From JAHEFT01 sp963766195 (lineage in GTDB: Bacteria; Pseudomonadota; Gammaproteobacteria; Xanthomonadales; SZUA-36), in contig CAVXYY010000002.1 of the NCBI GenBank assembly GCA_963766195.1, forward strand, positions 186,001 through 250,000: a stretch of 64,000 nt of DNA. The letters run 5' to 3'. Below the pieces are notes generated by a model. That model made no database searches and was not told where the DNA came from. It saw nothing but the letters and a program-made list of their open reading frames with translations. Positions 24,964 to 34,878 of this stretch are shown in pieces. How positions within the stretch are numbered: position 1 is the stretch's first letter; each line of letters starts with the position of its first letter. A program made the translations under genes and the position numbers.

Positions 24964-26070
24964 TTATTGCTCTGAAGATCCGATTTCGACCTCAGCGGAA
25001 GTTTCCCCTCCGCTCAGCCAGAACTGGAAAAGCTGGTAGCCAAGCGTAAGGACAACCGCACCGGTAAACAGGCCGATGATACCTGCCGTGATCATACCGC
25101 CAATGGCGCCCAGCAAGATGACCAGCATCGGGACATCGACGCCCCGCCCGAGAAACAGCGGTTTGAGTAGTCCGTCGCTGAAACTCACCAACAAGCAGTA
25201 GACCAGGAAGACGGTGGCCGTGACAGGCTCTGCCGTGGAGAAAACCCAAAAAGCGATGGGTCCAAGCACCAGAAGGGGGGGCAACTGCATAATTGCCAGC
25301 ACCAGGATAATGGCAGCCCAAATTCCTGCGCCGGGCACGCCCATTACAAGTAACCCGATGGCTGCCAGCAGAGTCTGGATCAGCGCAACACCGAGTACGC
25401 CTTTTGCAACGCTGCGTATGGTGGCAATTGACAAATCCGTGAAATCGGCCCCCAGATCGCCACTCAGGCGGTGCCCCACCCCCCTGAACGCATGGTAGCT
25501 TTTATCAGCACTTAACAGGAATACTCCTGCAATAATGATCGAAGCGCCAAAGCCGAGCATGCCCAGGGCGGTTCCCGACACAGCCTTCAGCAGCCAGGTC
25601 GAGAATGATTTGACTTGATCTGCATGGTTCCTGAGCGTTGCCTCCAGGCCCGATGCGGCTTCCGTCCATAAGGAATAAACCCTCCCGCCAACCAGGGGCC
25701 ATTCCGCAACCGACTCATCTGGCGGTGGCACAGTCAAAGTGCCGCTCTCCAGCCCTTTCGCCACGTTTTGAGCAGCGTCAATGCTGGATCCGGTCAGCGA
25801 CCAGGAAGGAATCACCAGGATGGAAAGACCAATCAGCACGATGATCACCGATGACAGCTTGGGGCGCCCGCCCAACATTGCAGCCAGCTTGACGTGCAGG
25901 GGGTAAATCGCAATGGAGATGATGGCGGCCCAGGCCACGATGCCAATGAAGGGGCTGATGATATCGATACACCAGGAAGCCAGTAAAAAAAGCAATCCAA
26001 TTTGGATCGCTGCCGCCAGCGAATTCTTGACGAACCGTTTAGATTCAACGGAAGTATTCTGATCAGTCAT
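24964..26070 (-). CDS. AI-2E family transporter (PerM-like)
   Basis: 368 residues with about eight hydrophobic segments, a periplasmic region after the third, and the family signature near the C-terminus (LFLGRGVDVPMLVILLGAIG, then an IIGLFTGAVVL stretch). Family members are proposed exporters or permeases; several are linked to sodium/proton exchange, and the autoinducer-2 role of the founder is not general. The start is taken at 26070 (MTDQNTSVES), which has GGGGTG upstream, rather than 26112. About 180 bases separate it from the MFS gene upstream; nothing recognisable is in that gap. Confidence 0.85.
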   Translation of the reverse strand: MTDQNTSVESKRFVKNSLAAAIQIGLLFLLASWCIDIISPFIGIVAWAAIISIAIYPLHVKLAAMLGGRPKLSSVIIVLIGLSILVIPSWSLTGSSIDAAQNVAKGLESGTLTVPPPDESVAEWPLVGGRVYSLWTEAASGLEATLRNHADQVKSFSTWLLKAVSGTALGMLGFGASIIIAGVFLLSADKSYHAFRGVGHRLSGDLGADFTDLSIATIRSVAKGVLGVALIQTLLAAIGLLVMGVPGAGIWAAIILVLAIMQLPPLLVLGPIAFWVFSTAEPVTATVFLVYCLLVSFSDGLLKPLFLGRGVDVPMLVILLGAIGGMITAGIIGLFTGAVVLTLGYQLFQFWLSGGETSAEVEIGSSEQ

Positions 26071-26248
26071 TTTTTCACCCCGGTGGGTTGTTGATTTATT
26101 CCAATCATTCAATCATGAGCGCTTTAAAAGGTCCACCCCGCTCTCAGGCCACGGACACCCGTGAAATCCGAATGCGGACAGCCGCCTGCGTTTGCAGTTA
26201 ATAAAATGAGCGCCCCTGTTGCCCGGCTGACCGATTCAGCGCAATCCG

Positions 26249-27433
26249 TCACCCCGGCTCTCCCTGCAAACAAGGCTCGTTACGGTATATCCACAGAAGG
26301 ACAGAAAAACCCAGAATAAGCGGTATACAAGCCCACAACACACCCGACCACTGCCATTGATACAACACCCAACCAGAACCCAGTGAAGCCACTGCCTGGA
26401 TGGAAAATACGATAAAGTCATTCACGGATTGCACCCTGAACCTTTCGCTGCTGTGGTAACCCCTGGCCAACAGATTGGTGCCGCTGAGAAACAGGAAATT
26501 CCAGCCCACACCAACCAGCACAAGCGCCAGCCAGAAGTGGAGGAAGTCGGTATCGATCATGGCGACCAATATGCACACCAGGTAGATACCCACGCCGGCC
26601 CACAATAATCCCTTGTAACCCAGCCTGTCATAAAACCAGGCAAAAACCAGCGCGGGCAGGTACATCGCGACAATATGTGACTGGATCACCAGCTTGGTTG
26701 CTTCCAGGCTGAGACCAGCGTGTTTATGCATGCTGATCGGGGTCGCAGTCATTAAAAAAGTCATTACGCCATAACCGAGAGCGGCGGCAAAAATGGCCAG
26801 TATTACGACAGGCGAGCGCAAAATCACACGCAGCGGACGACCCGAATTTTCGGAGCCGGGTTCGGGATGTTTGTTATCCCGGTGAAAACTGATGATCACC
26901 AAGCCCACGACGTAACTCAGGCTCAACAGTAAATATGATCCCGCATACTCCGTAGCAAGAAGCGCCCTGCCCCGCACCGCCAGTTCCGGGCCGACAAAGG
27001 CGGCCAGGATTCCGCCCAACAGCAGAAAAGAGGTTGCCCTGGGCGCCATTTCGGCGGGAACAGCTTCCAGTGCCGCAAACCGGTACTGGTGGCCGGCCGC
27101 ACCGGCCCAACCCATCATGAACGCAGCAGCACAAAAACCGGCGAAGGTCCCTGCGACCAGGCTTTGCATGGCCGTCAGCGCGGCGGTAATCGCGATAAAC
27201 CCGTAAGCGATAAAAACACGCCGCCGTCCAAACCGGTTTAACAGCCTGCCGGTCGGCAGGGTTGAAGATGCGAGGCCAACCACTACCAGGGCGATCGGAA
27301 GGGTCGCCAGGTCTGAAGAAGGTGCGAAATCCGTTCCTATGATTCCGGCCAGGAGCACCATCAGCGACGTGCCGGCCATCATCAGCGAGTAGGCGATCAT
27401 CAATCGCCAAACCGTTCCGGGGATGTTTTTCAT
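26249..27433 (-). CDS. MFS transporter, substrate unknown
   Basis: 394 residues with about twelve hydrophobic segments. The loop between segments 2 and 3 has GRLLNRFGRRRVFI, the MFS motif A form. A second copy-like loop, YDRLGYKGLLW, lies near residue 270. No signature identifies the cargo. It stands between an outer-membrane protein gene (36 bases upstream) and the AI-2E gene, all on the minus strand, so it may share a transcript with the former. Confidence 0.8.
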   Translation of the reverse strand: MKNIPGTVWRLMIAYSLMMAGTSLMVLLAGIIGTDFAPSSDLATLPIALVVVGLASSTLPTGRLLNRFGRRRVFIAYGFIAITAALTAMQSLVAGTFAGFCAAAFMMGWAGAAGHQYRFAALEAVPAEMAPRATSFLLLGGILAAFVGPELAVRGRALLATEYAGSYLLLSLSYVVGLVIISFHRDNKHPEPGSENSGRPLRVILRSPVVILAIFAAALGYGVMTFLMTATPISMHKHAGLSLEATKLVIQSHIVAMYLPALVFAWFYDRLGYKGLLWAGVGIYLVCILVAMIDTDFLHFWLALVLVGVGWNFLFLSGTNLLARGYHSSERFRVQSVNDFIVFSIQAVASLGSGWVLYQWQWSGVLWACIPLILGFSVLLWIYRNEPCLQGEPG

Positions 27434-27469
27434 AACCCCCCGTTCCGCAGGTGAAGTATTCTCCGGGAG

Positions 27470-28310
27470 CTACCAGCCGAAAGTGACGGCCAGCACAGGC
27501 CCGCTATAAGTCATGTCAGCCCAGCCGTTCCAATCCGGCTTGTCAACACCGACGTTTAGATTGAAATACTGCCACGACAGGTCGAAACCGACGTGCCGGA
27601 ATGCCTGGAAGTTCACTCCAGCCGTCGCATTCCAAAGCGTTCCGTCATAGTCACCGATATTCGCGCTGATCCAGTCAACGCGACCGTGAATCAGCCATCT
27701 TTTAGCGGGCGAAAAGTTATACCAGGCGCCGATATTGGGAAGTATCTGGCTGGCGCTCACTTCATCACGCTGATAGTCTGTGGAACCGTCCTGATTCAGA
27801 ACTTCACCTTCGATATAGGTTTTGATATCAAGGTTGTGTATGCCTGCACCGACGCCGAAGTCATTCCGGTCATTCTGTATGAAACTGTAGCCAAAAAACA
27901 GGCGGGCCACGCCAAGCTTGACGCCTGCTTCGGCGTTTGTCCCTGCGAGATAAGTATTTCCATCCCACTCCAGGTCTTTTGTAAGCGCCGCACTGCCCTT
28001 CGCGTTATTGCTGAAGTATTGCCCCCAAACGGACCACTGCTTTTCATTTCCGAATTTCCAGCGTAACTGGCCGTTGAAAAATGTGCTGTGCTTGCTGAGC
28101 CCGAGGCTGTCCTCGAAGTCAATTTCATCGCCCGGGTCACCGGGCGCATTGGCTTCGATTGTGAACGAATCGTTGGACCTCATGGCGCCCAGCGAGGCGG
28201 TGAAAGAGTCAGAAAGGACCGGATGCCAGTCGTAGTCCTGGGCCAGCAATTGTTCCCGGTGCGGATAACAGTGCGATGGTATAGAGACATAAATGAAGAC
28301 GTATATTCAC
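27470..28310 (-). CDS. Outer-membrane beta-barrel protein, frameshift in signal peptide
   Basis: About 279 residues, ending with aromatic-rich strands (VLAVTFGW) typical of outer-membrane barrels; no clear family. The conserved frame begins at a poor TTG (28249, LAQDYDWHP). Upstream in another frame lies a well-formed start: AGGAG, then GTG at 28310, and a signal-like stretch (NIRLHLCLYTIALLSAPG). Removing one base near 28248-28256 joins APGT to LLAQDYDW and gives a normal signal peptide. The total length is one base over a multiple of three, as expected for a single insertion. Confidence 0.65.
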
Positions 28311-28385
28311 ATTGACTCCTTTAATGAGATGGCTTTATGTTCCTGCAAGCCCACTGAACCTTGTCCTGGCGAAATATTATAACAA

Positions 28386-29096
28386 CTAGTGATGCGCATG
28401 GCCCATCGTCGCGCCTTGTGTCATCGCCCCCCACATCATCGCCACGGTCCAGAGCGCCAACACGACAAGGGCAAACCCTATAAGTCTCCTGACTGTCCGG
28501 TCTTCCAGGAAAGAAGACAGGGCGGGGGCGGCGGCAGTCAGCCCCAGCATCGCGGGCAAGGTTCCGAGTCCAAAAGCCAGCATCGTCGTGGCGCCGCCCA
28601 ATGCGTTAGCGGTTGAAGCGGCCGTCATCAGCACGGTGTAAACCAATCCGCAAGGAATGAAGCCCCAGCACAGGCCAAGAAGCACCCTGCCGATTGCATC
28701 CTGGCGGTTGCCGGCTTTCATGGCGAAGGGCATGATTTTCTTCCACAGCCCTGCCCCGCCTCTCTCGATGAATGCAACGCCGCGAAAGTCGAACAGAAAC
28801 TTCAACCCGATCAGCAGGATCATCAGGGCTGTCAGCAAGCGCAGCCAGCGGGCGATCGGCATCAAACCCGATACGCCGCTCAGCACCGTGGCCGCAACCA
28901 GGCCAAGAATGGCGTAGCTGAGCAGGCGCGCCAGGTTGAACTGAAAAGCAGGAACCAGCGCCCTGCCCTTCGACATGGCCCCGAGCCCCGCGGCAATCCC
29001 CCCACACATGCCGAAACAATGCCCGCTGCCCAGCAGTCCGGCCAGGAAAGCCGTGCTCAATACGGCAGGGTCCAGCCCGATCGTTTCGGGGTTCAT
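28386..29096 (-). CDS. Sulfite exporter TauE/SafE-like membrane protein of the cbb3 cluster
   Basis: 236 residues, about six membrane helices, of the TauE/SafE (UreH-like) family that is regularly found at the end of ccoGHIS operons. GSGHCFGMCGG near residue 19 is the conserved cysteine motif seen in cbb3-linked members, which are suspected to handle copper. The GLCWGFIPCGLVYT block near 155 is also characteristic. The ATG at 29096 follows AGGAGGAG and overlaps a TGA in another frame, suggesting coupling to ccoS. As sequenced, the frame is open upstream into ccoS and ccoI. Confidence 0.85.
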   Translation of the reverse strand: MNPETIGLDPAVLSTAFLAGLLGSGHCFGMCGGIAAGLGAMSKGRALVPAFQFNLARLLSYAILGLVAATVLSGVSGLMPIARWLRLLTALMILLIGLKFLFDFRGVAFIERGGAGLWKKIMPFAMKAGNRQDAIGRVLLGLCWGFIPCGLVYTVLMTAASTANALGGATTMLAFGLGTLPAMLGLTAAAPALSSFLEDRTVRRLIGFALVVLALWTVAMMWGAMTQGATMGHAHH

Positions 29097-29288
29097 TGGT
29101 TCTCCTCCTCTTGCGCGTCTTTCATCATCCGGTCCGGGTGGCGGTTTCTGGTCGTCATCCAGAACCACGCTCCAGCCATGCGATTCCAGGTCATCGAATT
29201 GTCCGGAGCGGATGGCCCAGACGAGGGCCCAGACTGCAACGCTGAGCAACATCAGTGCCAGTGGAATAAGGACATACAGCATTTTCAT
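29093..29288 (-). CDS. ccoS: Cbb3 oxidase maturation protein CcoS, probable frameshift at the tail
   Basis: Small single-pass membrane protein needed to insert cofactors into cbb3 oxidase. The sequence MKMLYVLIPLALMLLSVAVW followed by a WAIRSGQFDDLESHGWSVVLDDD tail is typical of CcoS. As sequenced there is no stop before SafE. In the next frame the tail ends at a TGA (29093-29095) that overlaps the SafE ATG as ATGA, and the length to that stop is one base over a multiple of three. One extra base near 29130-29145 would explain this, giving about 64 residues. Confidence 0.8.
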
Positions 29289-31727
29289 CGAGGTGGCTCC
29301 TTGTTGGTGGACTGCCTGCTGTACCAGCCGGGCTGCATTGGCTACAACCAGCAGGGAACTCAGTGACATTCCCAGTGCAGCCATCCAGGGCTTCAACATT
29401 CCGGACACGGCCAGTGGCATCACCGAGGCGTTGTAGAGCACGGCCCAGGTCAGGTTCTGGCGAACCAGTTGACGGGTGCGCCGTGCGGTGTCAATCGCCT
29501 TGTTGACCAGGCCCAGCGAATCGGATGTCAGAATCATATCGGCGGCGCTGTTAGCCAGTTCTGCACCGCCCTTGACGGTCATGGAGACGTCGGCCGCAGC
29601 AAGCACGGGTGCGTCGTTGACGCCATCCCCGATCATCAGTACGCATTTTCCGGCTGCGCGCATGGAATCAAGCATCTCCAGTTTCATCGCGGGGGATTGG
29701 CGGGCATGCCAGTCATCAATTCGCAGCCTCGAGGCTATCTGCTCAACCGTCCTCACTGCTGTCACCCGACAGCATGGATAGTTCCAGGTGATCCCGGCGC
29801 AGACCCTCCATCGTTTGTTCCACATCCTGCCTGAGGGAATCCTGCAGGTCGAAGCGCGCTACCCAGCCGGTTTCATCAGCCAGCCAGATACTGTCATCCC
29901 GGTCCGCCAGGCCATTTGGCAAGCGACAAATTCCGCCTTACCAATTTTCCACTTCACGCCATCGATCCGGCCCTCGAGTCCACGGCGCCGGATGGACTTC
30001 GAACCTTGGCCACCCGTATTGGCGCTTCGGTAGTTGTCGCAGCGGCTGCATATTGGAATGCCCGCGCAATCGGATGGGCGGAAGACGACTCCAGGGCAGC
30101 GGCAATCCGGATGACCGTGTGCTCATCGAAACGCGCCCGTTCCGGGTTCAGAACAACAGACGTGATTTCAGGCGTCCCGCGGGTCAGTGTGCCGGTCTTG
30201 TCGAAGACCACGGTATCGATCCGGGTCAGCACCTCGAGCGCCTCACCGCGGGTCAGAAGGATGCCGTCGTCCAGCAGCCGGTGACTCGCTGCTGCATAAA
30301 CCACCGGCAGCGCCAGGGAAAGCGCGCAGGGACAACTGGCGACCAGCACGGAAAGCATGGCGGAAAAGGCCCGCTCGGGGTCGACCCATTGCCACCCCAT
30401 CCAGGTCAGCCCGGCGATCAGCAGTACCGCAATGATGAAGACGGGGACCAGCCAGGCCGGAATCACCTGGCTGGCCGGTCGCCGCGACTGGGCCAGCAGC
30501 AAGAGCCGGCCGAGTGCAGAAATCGTCGTCTCGTCGCCGCTCGCCGTCACTTCGATTTCGACCGGCTGCGACAGGTTTATCGTACCGGCTATCACCGGGT
30601 CGTCCGGGCGCCTGACGATCGCACGGGACTCACCGGTAAGCAGGGCCTCGTCAACATCGGTAGCGCCATCCACCAGCCGGCCATCTGCGGGAAAACTCTC
30701 GCCGACGCGCACCAGCACCCGGTCACCATCCACCAGGTCACTGGAAGGCACGGTTTCCCGTCCTGTGGCCGTGATCCGTTCCGCCCACTCGGGCAACAGG
30801 CGCGCCAGTGCGGTTCCGGCCTGCAGATTACGGTGCCGTAACATCATTTCGATGTGACGCCCCAGGGACAGGAAAAAGATGAACATCACGACCGAATCGA
30901 ACCACACTTCGCCACTGCTGACAAAAAAATTATGGCAGCTGGCGATAAAAGCCAGCGTGATGGCCAGCGCCACGGGCACGTCCATGCCCGGCCGGCCGGC
31001 ACGAATGCTGCGCCATGCGCCTTCGAAAAAAATTCGCCCGGAATACAACAGCACGGGAAGTGTCACCATCAGGCTGACCCATTCCAGGAAGCTGCGTTGC
31101 GCAACCTCGATTCCATAGGCATCTCCTGCATACAGGCCGACGGCATACATCATCACCTGCATCATGCCGAGACCGGCCACGCCGAGGCGTTTCATGGAGT
31201 TTCGTCGCTCTTCCTGCCGGCCCTGCTCTTCAGCGCTGGCCAGAGGCAGGTGAGGTTTGTAACCCAGTTCCATCAGGGATGCTGCCAGCTGGCTCAGCCG
31301 GTTGGCTGAGGGACTCCAGATAATGCGGGTGTAACCGGTTGCGGTGTCCACCTGGACAGAATGTACACCCGGCGTATTTTCCATGTGGCTGCGAATCAGC
31401 CAGGCACAGGCAGCGCAGCGGATACCCTCGGTCTGCAACAGCAGGTCGCGGCGGCCTTCGGCAAGCTCTGCCCCCCACAAAGACTCGCGGCCATCGCAAC
31501 CTTTCCAGGCTTCGAGTTCCTCGCGGAAATTCTCCCCGGCTTTTCGTCCCGAGGTCCTGCCGGAACTGGTAATACCGGCCGAGGCCGGAACTGAAAATCA
31601 GTTCGGCAACAGCCTGACAGCCGGAACAGCAGACCGGCCGTTTCTGTCCGTCGCGCTGAACATACAGCGAAGTACCTTCCGGGATGGGTTCACCGCAGTG
31701 AAAACAGACGTTTTCAGTGATCTCCAT
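29285..31727 (-). CDS. ccoI: Copper-exporting P1B-type ATPase CcoI/FixI, with about five frame breaks
   Basis: Copper-translocating ATPase supplying the CuB site of cbb3 oxidase. All hallmarks are present but spread over three frames: N-terminal CFHCGEPIPEG and CCSGCQAVAELI, GIRCAACAWLI, the membrane copper site SCPCALSLA, phosphorylation site DKTGTLT, and GDGVNDAP. Breaks lie near 31541-31544 (extra base in TTTT), 29979-29990, 29919-29925, 29754-29763 and 29320-29328. Correcting them gives a continuous FixI of about 813 residues whose stop overlaps the ccoS start as ATGA. The net excess of one base fits this count. Sequencing error is likely, since neighbours remain intact; a true pseudogene cannot be excluded. 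Confidence 0.8.
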
Positions 31728-31976
31728 CTTCCTGGTCCCGCGAATCTTCCTTTCCGGCTTGCCCGGCATCCGGCGGGGGTTGTGCTCGCAATTCGGATTT
31801 GATCCTGGTCGTATTCCTGGTCTTCGACGACCAGGTAATCGGGATTGGCGAGTGCGAGATAAAGAGTGGTCAGGCCCATGATCACCGCAGCGGCTGGAAT
31901 GCCGATCGCTACCCATGGCCAGGGTTCGCGGTACCAGGGTTTGATCACGGGGCTGAGCATTTGGTTTATCGGTCAT
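31714..31976 (-). CDS. ccoH: Cbb3 assembly protein CcoH/FixH, frameshifted
   Basis: Short FixH-type protein with one membrane helix, associated with CcoI in oxidase assembly. The core IKPWYREPWPWVAIGIPAAA and NPDYLV lies in the frame beginning at 31960. The ATG at 31976 overlaps the ccoG stop as ATGA and encodes MTDKPNAQP; dropping one base of the CCCC run joins it to VIKPWYREP. A second extra base near 31800 separates YDQD from KSELRAQPPPDAG. Two insertions agree with the length remainder of two. The corrected product is about 86 residues and its stop overlaps the ccoI start. Confidence 0.75.
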
Positions 31977-33379
31977 GGCTGGCTTCCAAAGTTCAATGGC
32001 ATCATGGCCTTGGCCTTGATTTGTTTTTTGATCGAAGGATCATCCTGCGCCTGGATTTCTATCTCCAGCGCCTGCACACCCTGCCCCTCCGATTTGGGTA
32101 TCCTGAGCCGTACCGAGACTCCCAGGACTTCTTCGGCCTGCAGAAACAGCGGCTTGGACATGTCAATTTCAACCGCGTCGTTATCCAGGACCCTTATATC
32201 GTATTGATGGGGCTTATTGTCCATATTGGTGATCTTCAGAGTATAGACGTTTTCCACCAGGTCCCCGGGTAATTCACGGTAAAGGGCATTGCGGTCCCGA
32301 ATCAGGTCAGCCCGTAACGGAACCCGGTGGGTCATACCCCACAACGTTCCACTGATGATTACCAGCAGCAAGGCGCCGTAAACGATAATTCGGGGCCGGA
32401 TGACGTGGCCTTGCTTGTGTTTCAGTGCGTGCTCGGTCGTGTACCTGACCAGCCCCCTTGGGTAGTTCATCTTGTCCATGACCTGGTCGCAGACATCGAT
32501 ACAGGCAGCACAGGCGATGCACTCGTATTGAAGGCCATCCCGGATATCTATTCCGGTGGGGCAGACCTGAACGCACAACGTGCAATTGATGCAATCACCA
32601 AGGCCCTTCTCATCCGGTTTGTCGTTTTTCCGGCGGCCGCCGCGCGGTTCGCCACGATCGGCATCGTAAGAAATGATCAGGGTATCCTTGTCGAACATCG
32701 CGCTCTGGAAGCGCGCATACGGACACATGTATTTGCATACCTGCTCACGCAGAAAACCGGCATTTCCGTACGTGGCAAATCCGTAAAAAATGGTCCAGAA
32801 CGTTTCCCACGGGCCAAGGGAGAAATTCATTATCCCGGAGCCCAACTCACGGATCGGAGAAAAGAACCCGACAAATGTGAACCCGGTCCAGGCGGCAAAC
32901 AGGATCCACAATACCTGCTTGGCGGATTTCCGGAGAATCTTCTCCCGGGTCCAGGGAGACTTGGCCAGCTTCATCTGTTTCTGCCGGTCACCCTCGATCC
33001 ACCTTTCGATCCAGACAAAAACTTCGGTCCATACGGTTTGCGGACAGGCGAATCCACACCACAAACGACCGGCCAGAGCCGTGAAAAAAAACAACGAGAG
33101 GCCGGCCGCGATCATCAGCAATGCAAGGTAAACAAAATCCTGCGGCCAGAATGTCATTCCAAAAATATAGAACTTGCGCGCCGGCAGGTCGAAAAGCACG
33201 GATTGCTTACCGTTGATATTCAGCCACGGTAAGAGGTAAAACAGGCCGAGCAAGGCCCACACGGCAATCACCCGCAGCCGCGTAAAACGTCCACTGACCT
33301 GGCGCGGGTATATTTTCGGTTCTTTGCGGTAGAGGCTTTCCCCGGCCGTTTGTTTGCCGGGGACGGTTTGCTTGTTCAC
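31973..33379 (-). CDS. ccoG: Cbb3 oxidase accessory protein CcoG/FixG
   Basis: 468-residue membrane ferredoxin-like protein; CcoG is a Cu(II) reductase used in cbb3 copper supply. Five or so membrane helices are present. CGFACPQTVW near residue 113 is the first cysteine motif. Two 4Fe-4S type motifs follow near residues 262-300, CINCTLCVQVCPTGIDIR and CIACAACIDVCDQVMDKMNY. The C-terminal 110 residues form a periplasmic Ig-like domain. Its ATG overlaps the stop of the preceding small membrane protein and its stop overlaps ccoH. Confidence 0.95.
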   Translation of the reverse strand: MNKQTVPGKQTAGESLYRKEPKIYPRQVSGRFTRLRVIAVWALLGLFYLLPWLNINGKQSVLFDLPARKFYIFGMTFWPQDFVYLALLMIAAGLSLFFFTALAGRLWCGFACPQTVWTEVFVWIERWIEGDRQKQMKLAKSPWTREKILRKSAKQVLWILFAAWTGFTFVGFFSPIRELGSGIMNFSLGPWETFWTIFYGFATYGNAGFLREQVCKYMCPYARFQSAMFDKDTLIISYDADRGEPRGGRRKNDKPDEKGLGDCINCTLCVQVCPTGIDIRDGLQYECIACAACIDVCDQVMDKMNYPRGLVRYTTEHALKHKQGHVIRPRIIVYGALLLVIISGTLWGMTHRVPLRADLIRDRNALYRELPGDLVENVYTLKITNMDNKPHQYDIRVLDNDAVEIDMSKPLFLQAEEVLGVSVRLRIPKSEGQGVQALEIEIQAQDDPSIKKQIKAKAMMPLNFGSQP

Positions 33380-33738
33380 TTCCAGTCCCCAAGATCAAGA
33401 TCCGGGTTGTTTTCCTCTGGAGAATGGATTTCCGGCGGCGCCTGGCGGCCCTTTCCACGGGCATGGCCGCCTTTCGGTCCGGTGCGGATCATGAACACGG
33501 TCAGTCCGCTGGCGATCAGGCTGACGACAAACAGGAACAGGAAGCCGAGGCTATAGGCCAGGCGGCTACCCATCTCCCAGGGTAAAACCCAGGCGTCGTT
33601 GAGCGCTTCCGGATCCATCACGGCGAAAATGACGAACGTTCCGACACAGGCAGCCAGAAATGCGACCCAGACGGTTATTCCGATATCCCGCTTCCGTTTG
33701 CTCCAGCGGCCAGGCAACTCCTGCCTTCTGTTATTCAC
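33376..33738 (-). CDS. Uncharacterised two-helix membrane protein within the cco operon
   Basis: 120 residues. Basic N-terminus (RRQELPGRWSKRKRD), then two hydrophobic segments (about 22-42 and 59-82), then a soluble, Lys/Gly-rich then acidic tail (KGGHARGKGRQ to NNPDLDLGDWK). It sits between ccoP (32-base gap) and ccoG (4-base overlap), where most bacteria have nothing, so it is probably an oxidase-linked assembly or accessory factor. It has no FixH or CcoS features. Confidence 0.7.
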   Translation of the reverse strand: MNNRRQELPGRWSKRKRDIGITVWVAFLAACVGTFVIFAVMDPEALNDAWVLPWEMGSRLAYSLGFLFLFVVSLIASGLTVFMIRTGPKGGHARGKGRQAPPEIHSPEENNPDLDLGDWK

Positions 33739-33769
33739 AGGGTTTCGCCCCTTTCTGTTTCAACAGGTT

Positions 33770-34663
33770 TCAGGAATCTGACAGCCCGATGACATAAGCG
33801 GCAAGCAGGCGGCGGCGGTCTTCACTAAGCTGGTTCTCGAATGCCGGCATTTTACCGTTGCGCCCGTTCATAAGCGTCTCTCTGATATCCTCGGGGTTCC
33901 CGCCATACAGCCAGATATCATCGGTCAGGTTGGGGGCGCCAAGGGCCTGGTTTCCAGTGCCGTCCATTCCGTGGCAAGCCATGCAGATCATCTGGAACCG
34001 GGCCTGGCCAGCGGCTGCCAGTTCCGGATCTGCTGTCTGTCCGGAAAGCTGTTGCACATAGGCCACGACTTCGGTTACGCCATCTTCGCCCAGCACCGCA
34101 CCCATCGGCGGCATCGCGCCCATCCGTCCATTGGCGACAGAGACCATGACCGTATCGAAGGAATCGCCGTACAGCCAGTCGTCGTCGGCCAGGCTTGGGA
34201 ATCCCTTGGCCCCGCGCCCGTCTGAAGCGTGGCACATGGCGCAGTTATTCGCAAACAACCGGCCACCGATTTCCCGGGCTTCCTGGTCGGCCACCAGCGC
34301 CGATCCGTCCATGTCACGGAATCGCAGGAAGATGGATTCCTGCGCGGCGGTAGCGCTGGCCATTTCTGCGTCGTATTGGCCAACCTGGGTCCAGCCCAGG
34401 AAGCCGTTGAAGTTTCCCAGACCGGGAAATATGGCCAGGTAAACCAGCGCGAAAACAATGGTGATATTGAACAGGTACAGCCACCAGCGCGGCAGAGGCG
34501 TGTTCAGTTCACTGATGTCCTCGTCCCATACGTGACCTGTTGAACCGGCCTCGTCGTCCGACCGGTCCGAGACGCCCTTGGTCCAATGCAATAACCACCA
34601 GCAGGCCAGGATGCTCCCGACAGAGATGATAATTACCCACCAGTTCCAGAATGAATTCAGCAT
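33770..34663 (-). CDS. ccoP: Cbb3-type cytochrome c oxidase subunit III, diheme CcoP
   Basis: 297 residues. Two N-terminal membrane segments (about 5-25 and 60-80), then two c-type heme domains with CAMCH near residue 140 and CMACH near 228. The distal methionine ligands are probably in GRMGAMPPMG and NGKMPAF. CcoP passes electrons from soluble c-type carriers to CcoO and CcoN in the periplasm. It is encoded 3 bases after ccoQ in the ccoNOQP operon. Confidence 0.96.
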   Translation of the reverse strand: MLNSFWNWWVIIISVGSILACWWLLHWTKGVSDRSDDEAGSTGHVWDEDISELNTPLPRWWLYLFNITIVFALVYLAIFPGLGNFNGFLGWTQVGQYDAEMASATAAQESIFLRFRDMDGSALVADQEAREIGGRLFANNCAMCHASDGRGAKGFPSLADDDWLYGDSFDTVMVSVANGRMGAMPPMGAVLGEDGVTEVVAYVQQLSGQTADPELAAAGQARFQMICMACHGMDGTGNQALGAPNLTDDIWLYGGNPEDIRETLMNGRNGKMPAFENQLSEDRRRLLAAYVIGLSDS

Positions 34664-34666
34664 GGA

Positions 34667-34864
34667 TTACTCCTTGGTCCTGTCTTTTTTGCTGTCGTTT
34701 TGTGGCACCTGGCCATCGTCTTCTTCGAGCGGTAGCAAACTGGCTTCGTGGAATGTTTCCTTGCGATTCCTGCTCCAGGCCCAGCCCCAGATGCCCAGGA
34801 ATGCGAGAATCATCAGGATAAGCACCGCCCCTCTGATCAGGTTTGAATCTAAAAAATCAAACAT
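34667..34864 (-). CDS. ccoQ: Cbb3 oxidase small subunit CcoQ
   Basis: 65 residues with one membrane helix (about 10-30, LIRGAVLILMILAFLGIWGW) and a charged C-terminal tail. CcoQ/FixQ stabilises the cbb3 complex. The position between ccoO and ccoP identifies it; sequence alone would not. Confidence 0.9.
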   Translation of the reverse strand: MFDFLDSNLIRGAVLILMILAFLGIWGWAWSRNRKETFHEASLLPLEEDDGQVPQNDSKKDRTKE

Positions 34865-34878
34865 TTCCCGATACCTGC

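Noticed and set aside
29825..31480. ccoI treated as two separate genes or a true pseudogene
   Set aside because: All catalytic motifs survive, each break can be repaired by one base, and the net remainder fits; neighbours are intact, so an error-laden single gene is the better reading.
32327..33232. Plus-strand open frame of 301 residues opposite ccoG
   Set aside because: The opposite strand encodes a complete, well-matched CcoG; the plus frame has no coherent domain or signal and sits in the coding shadow.
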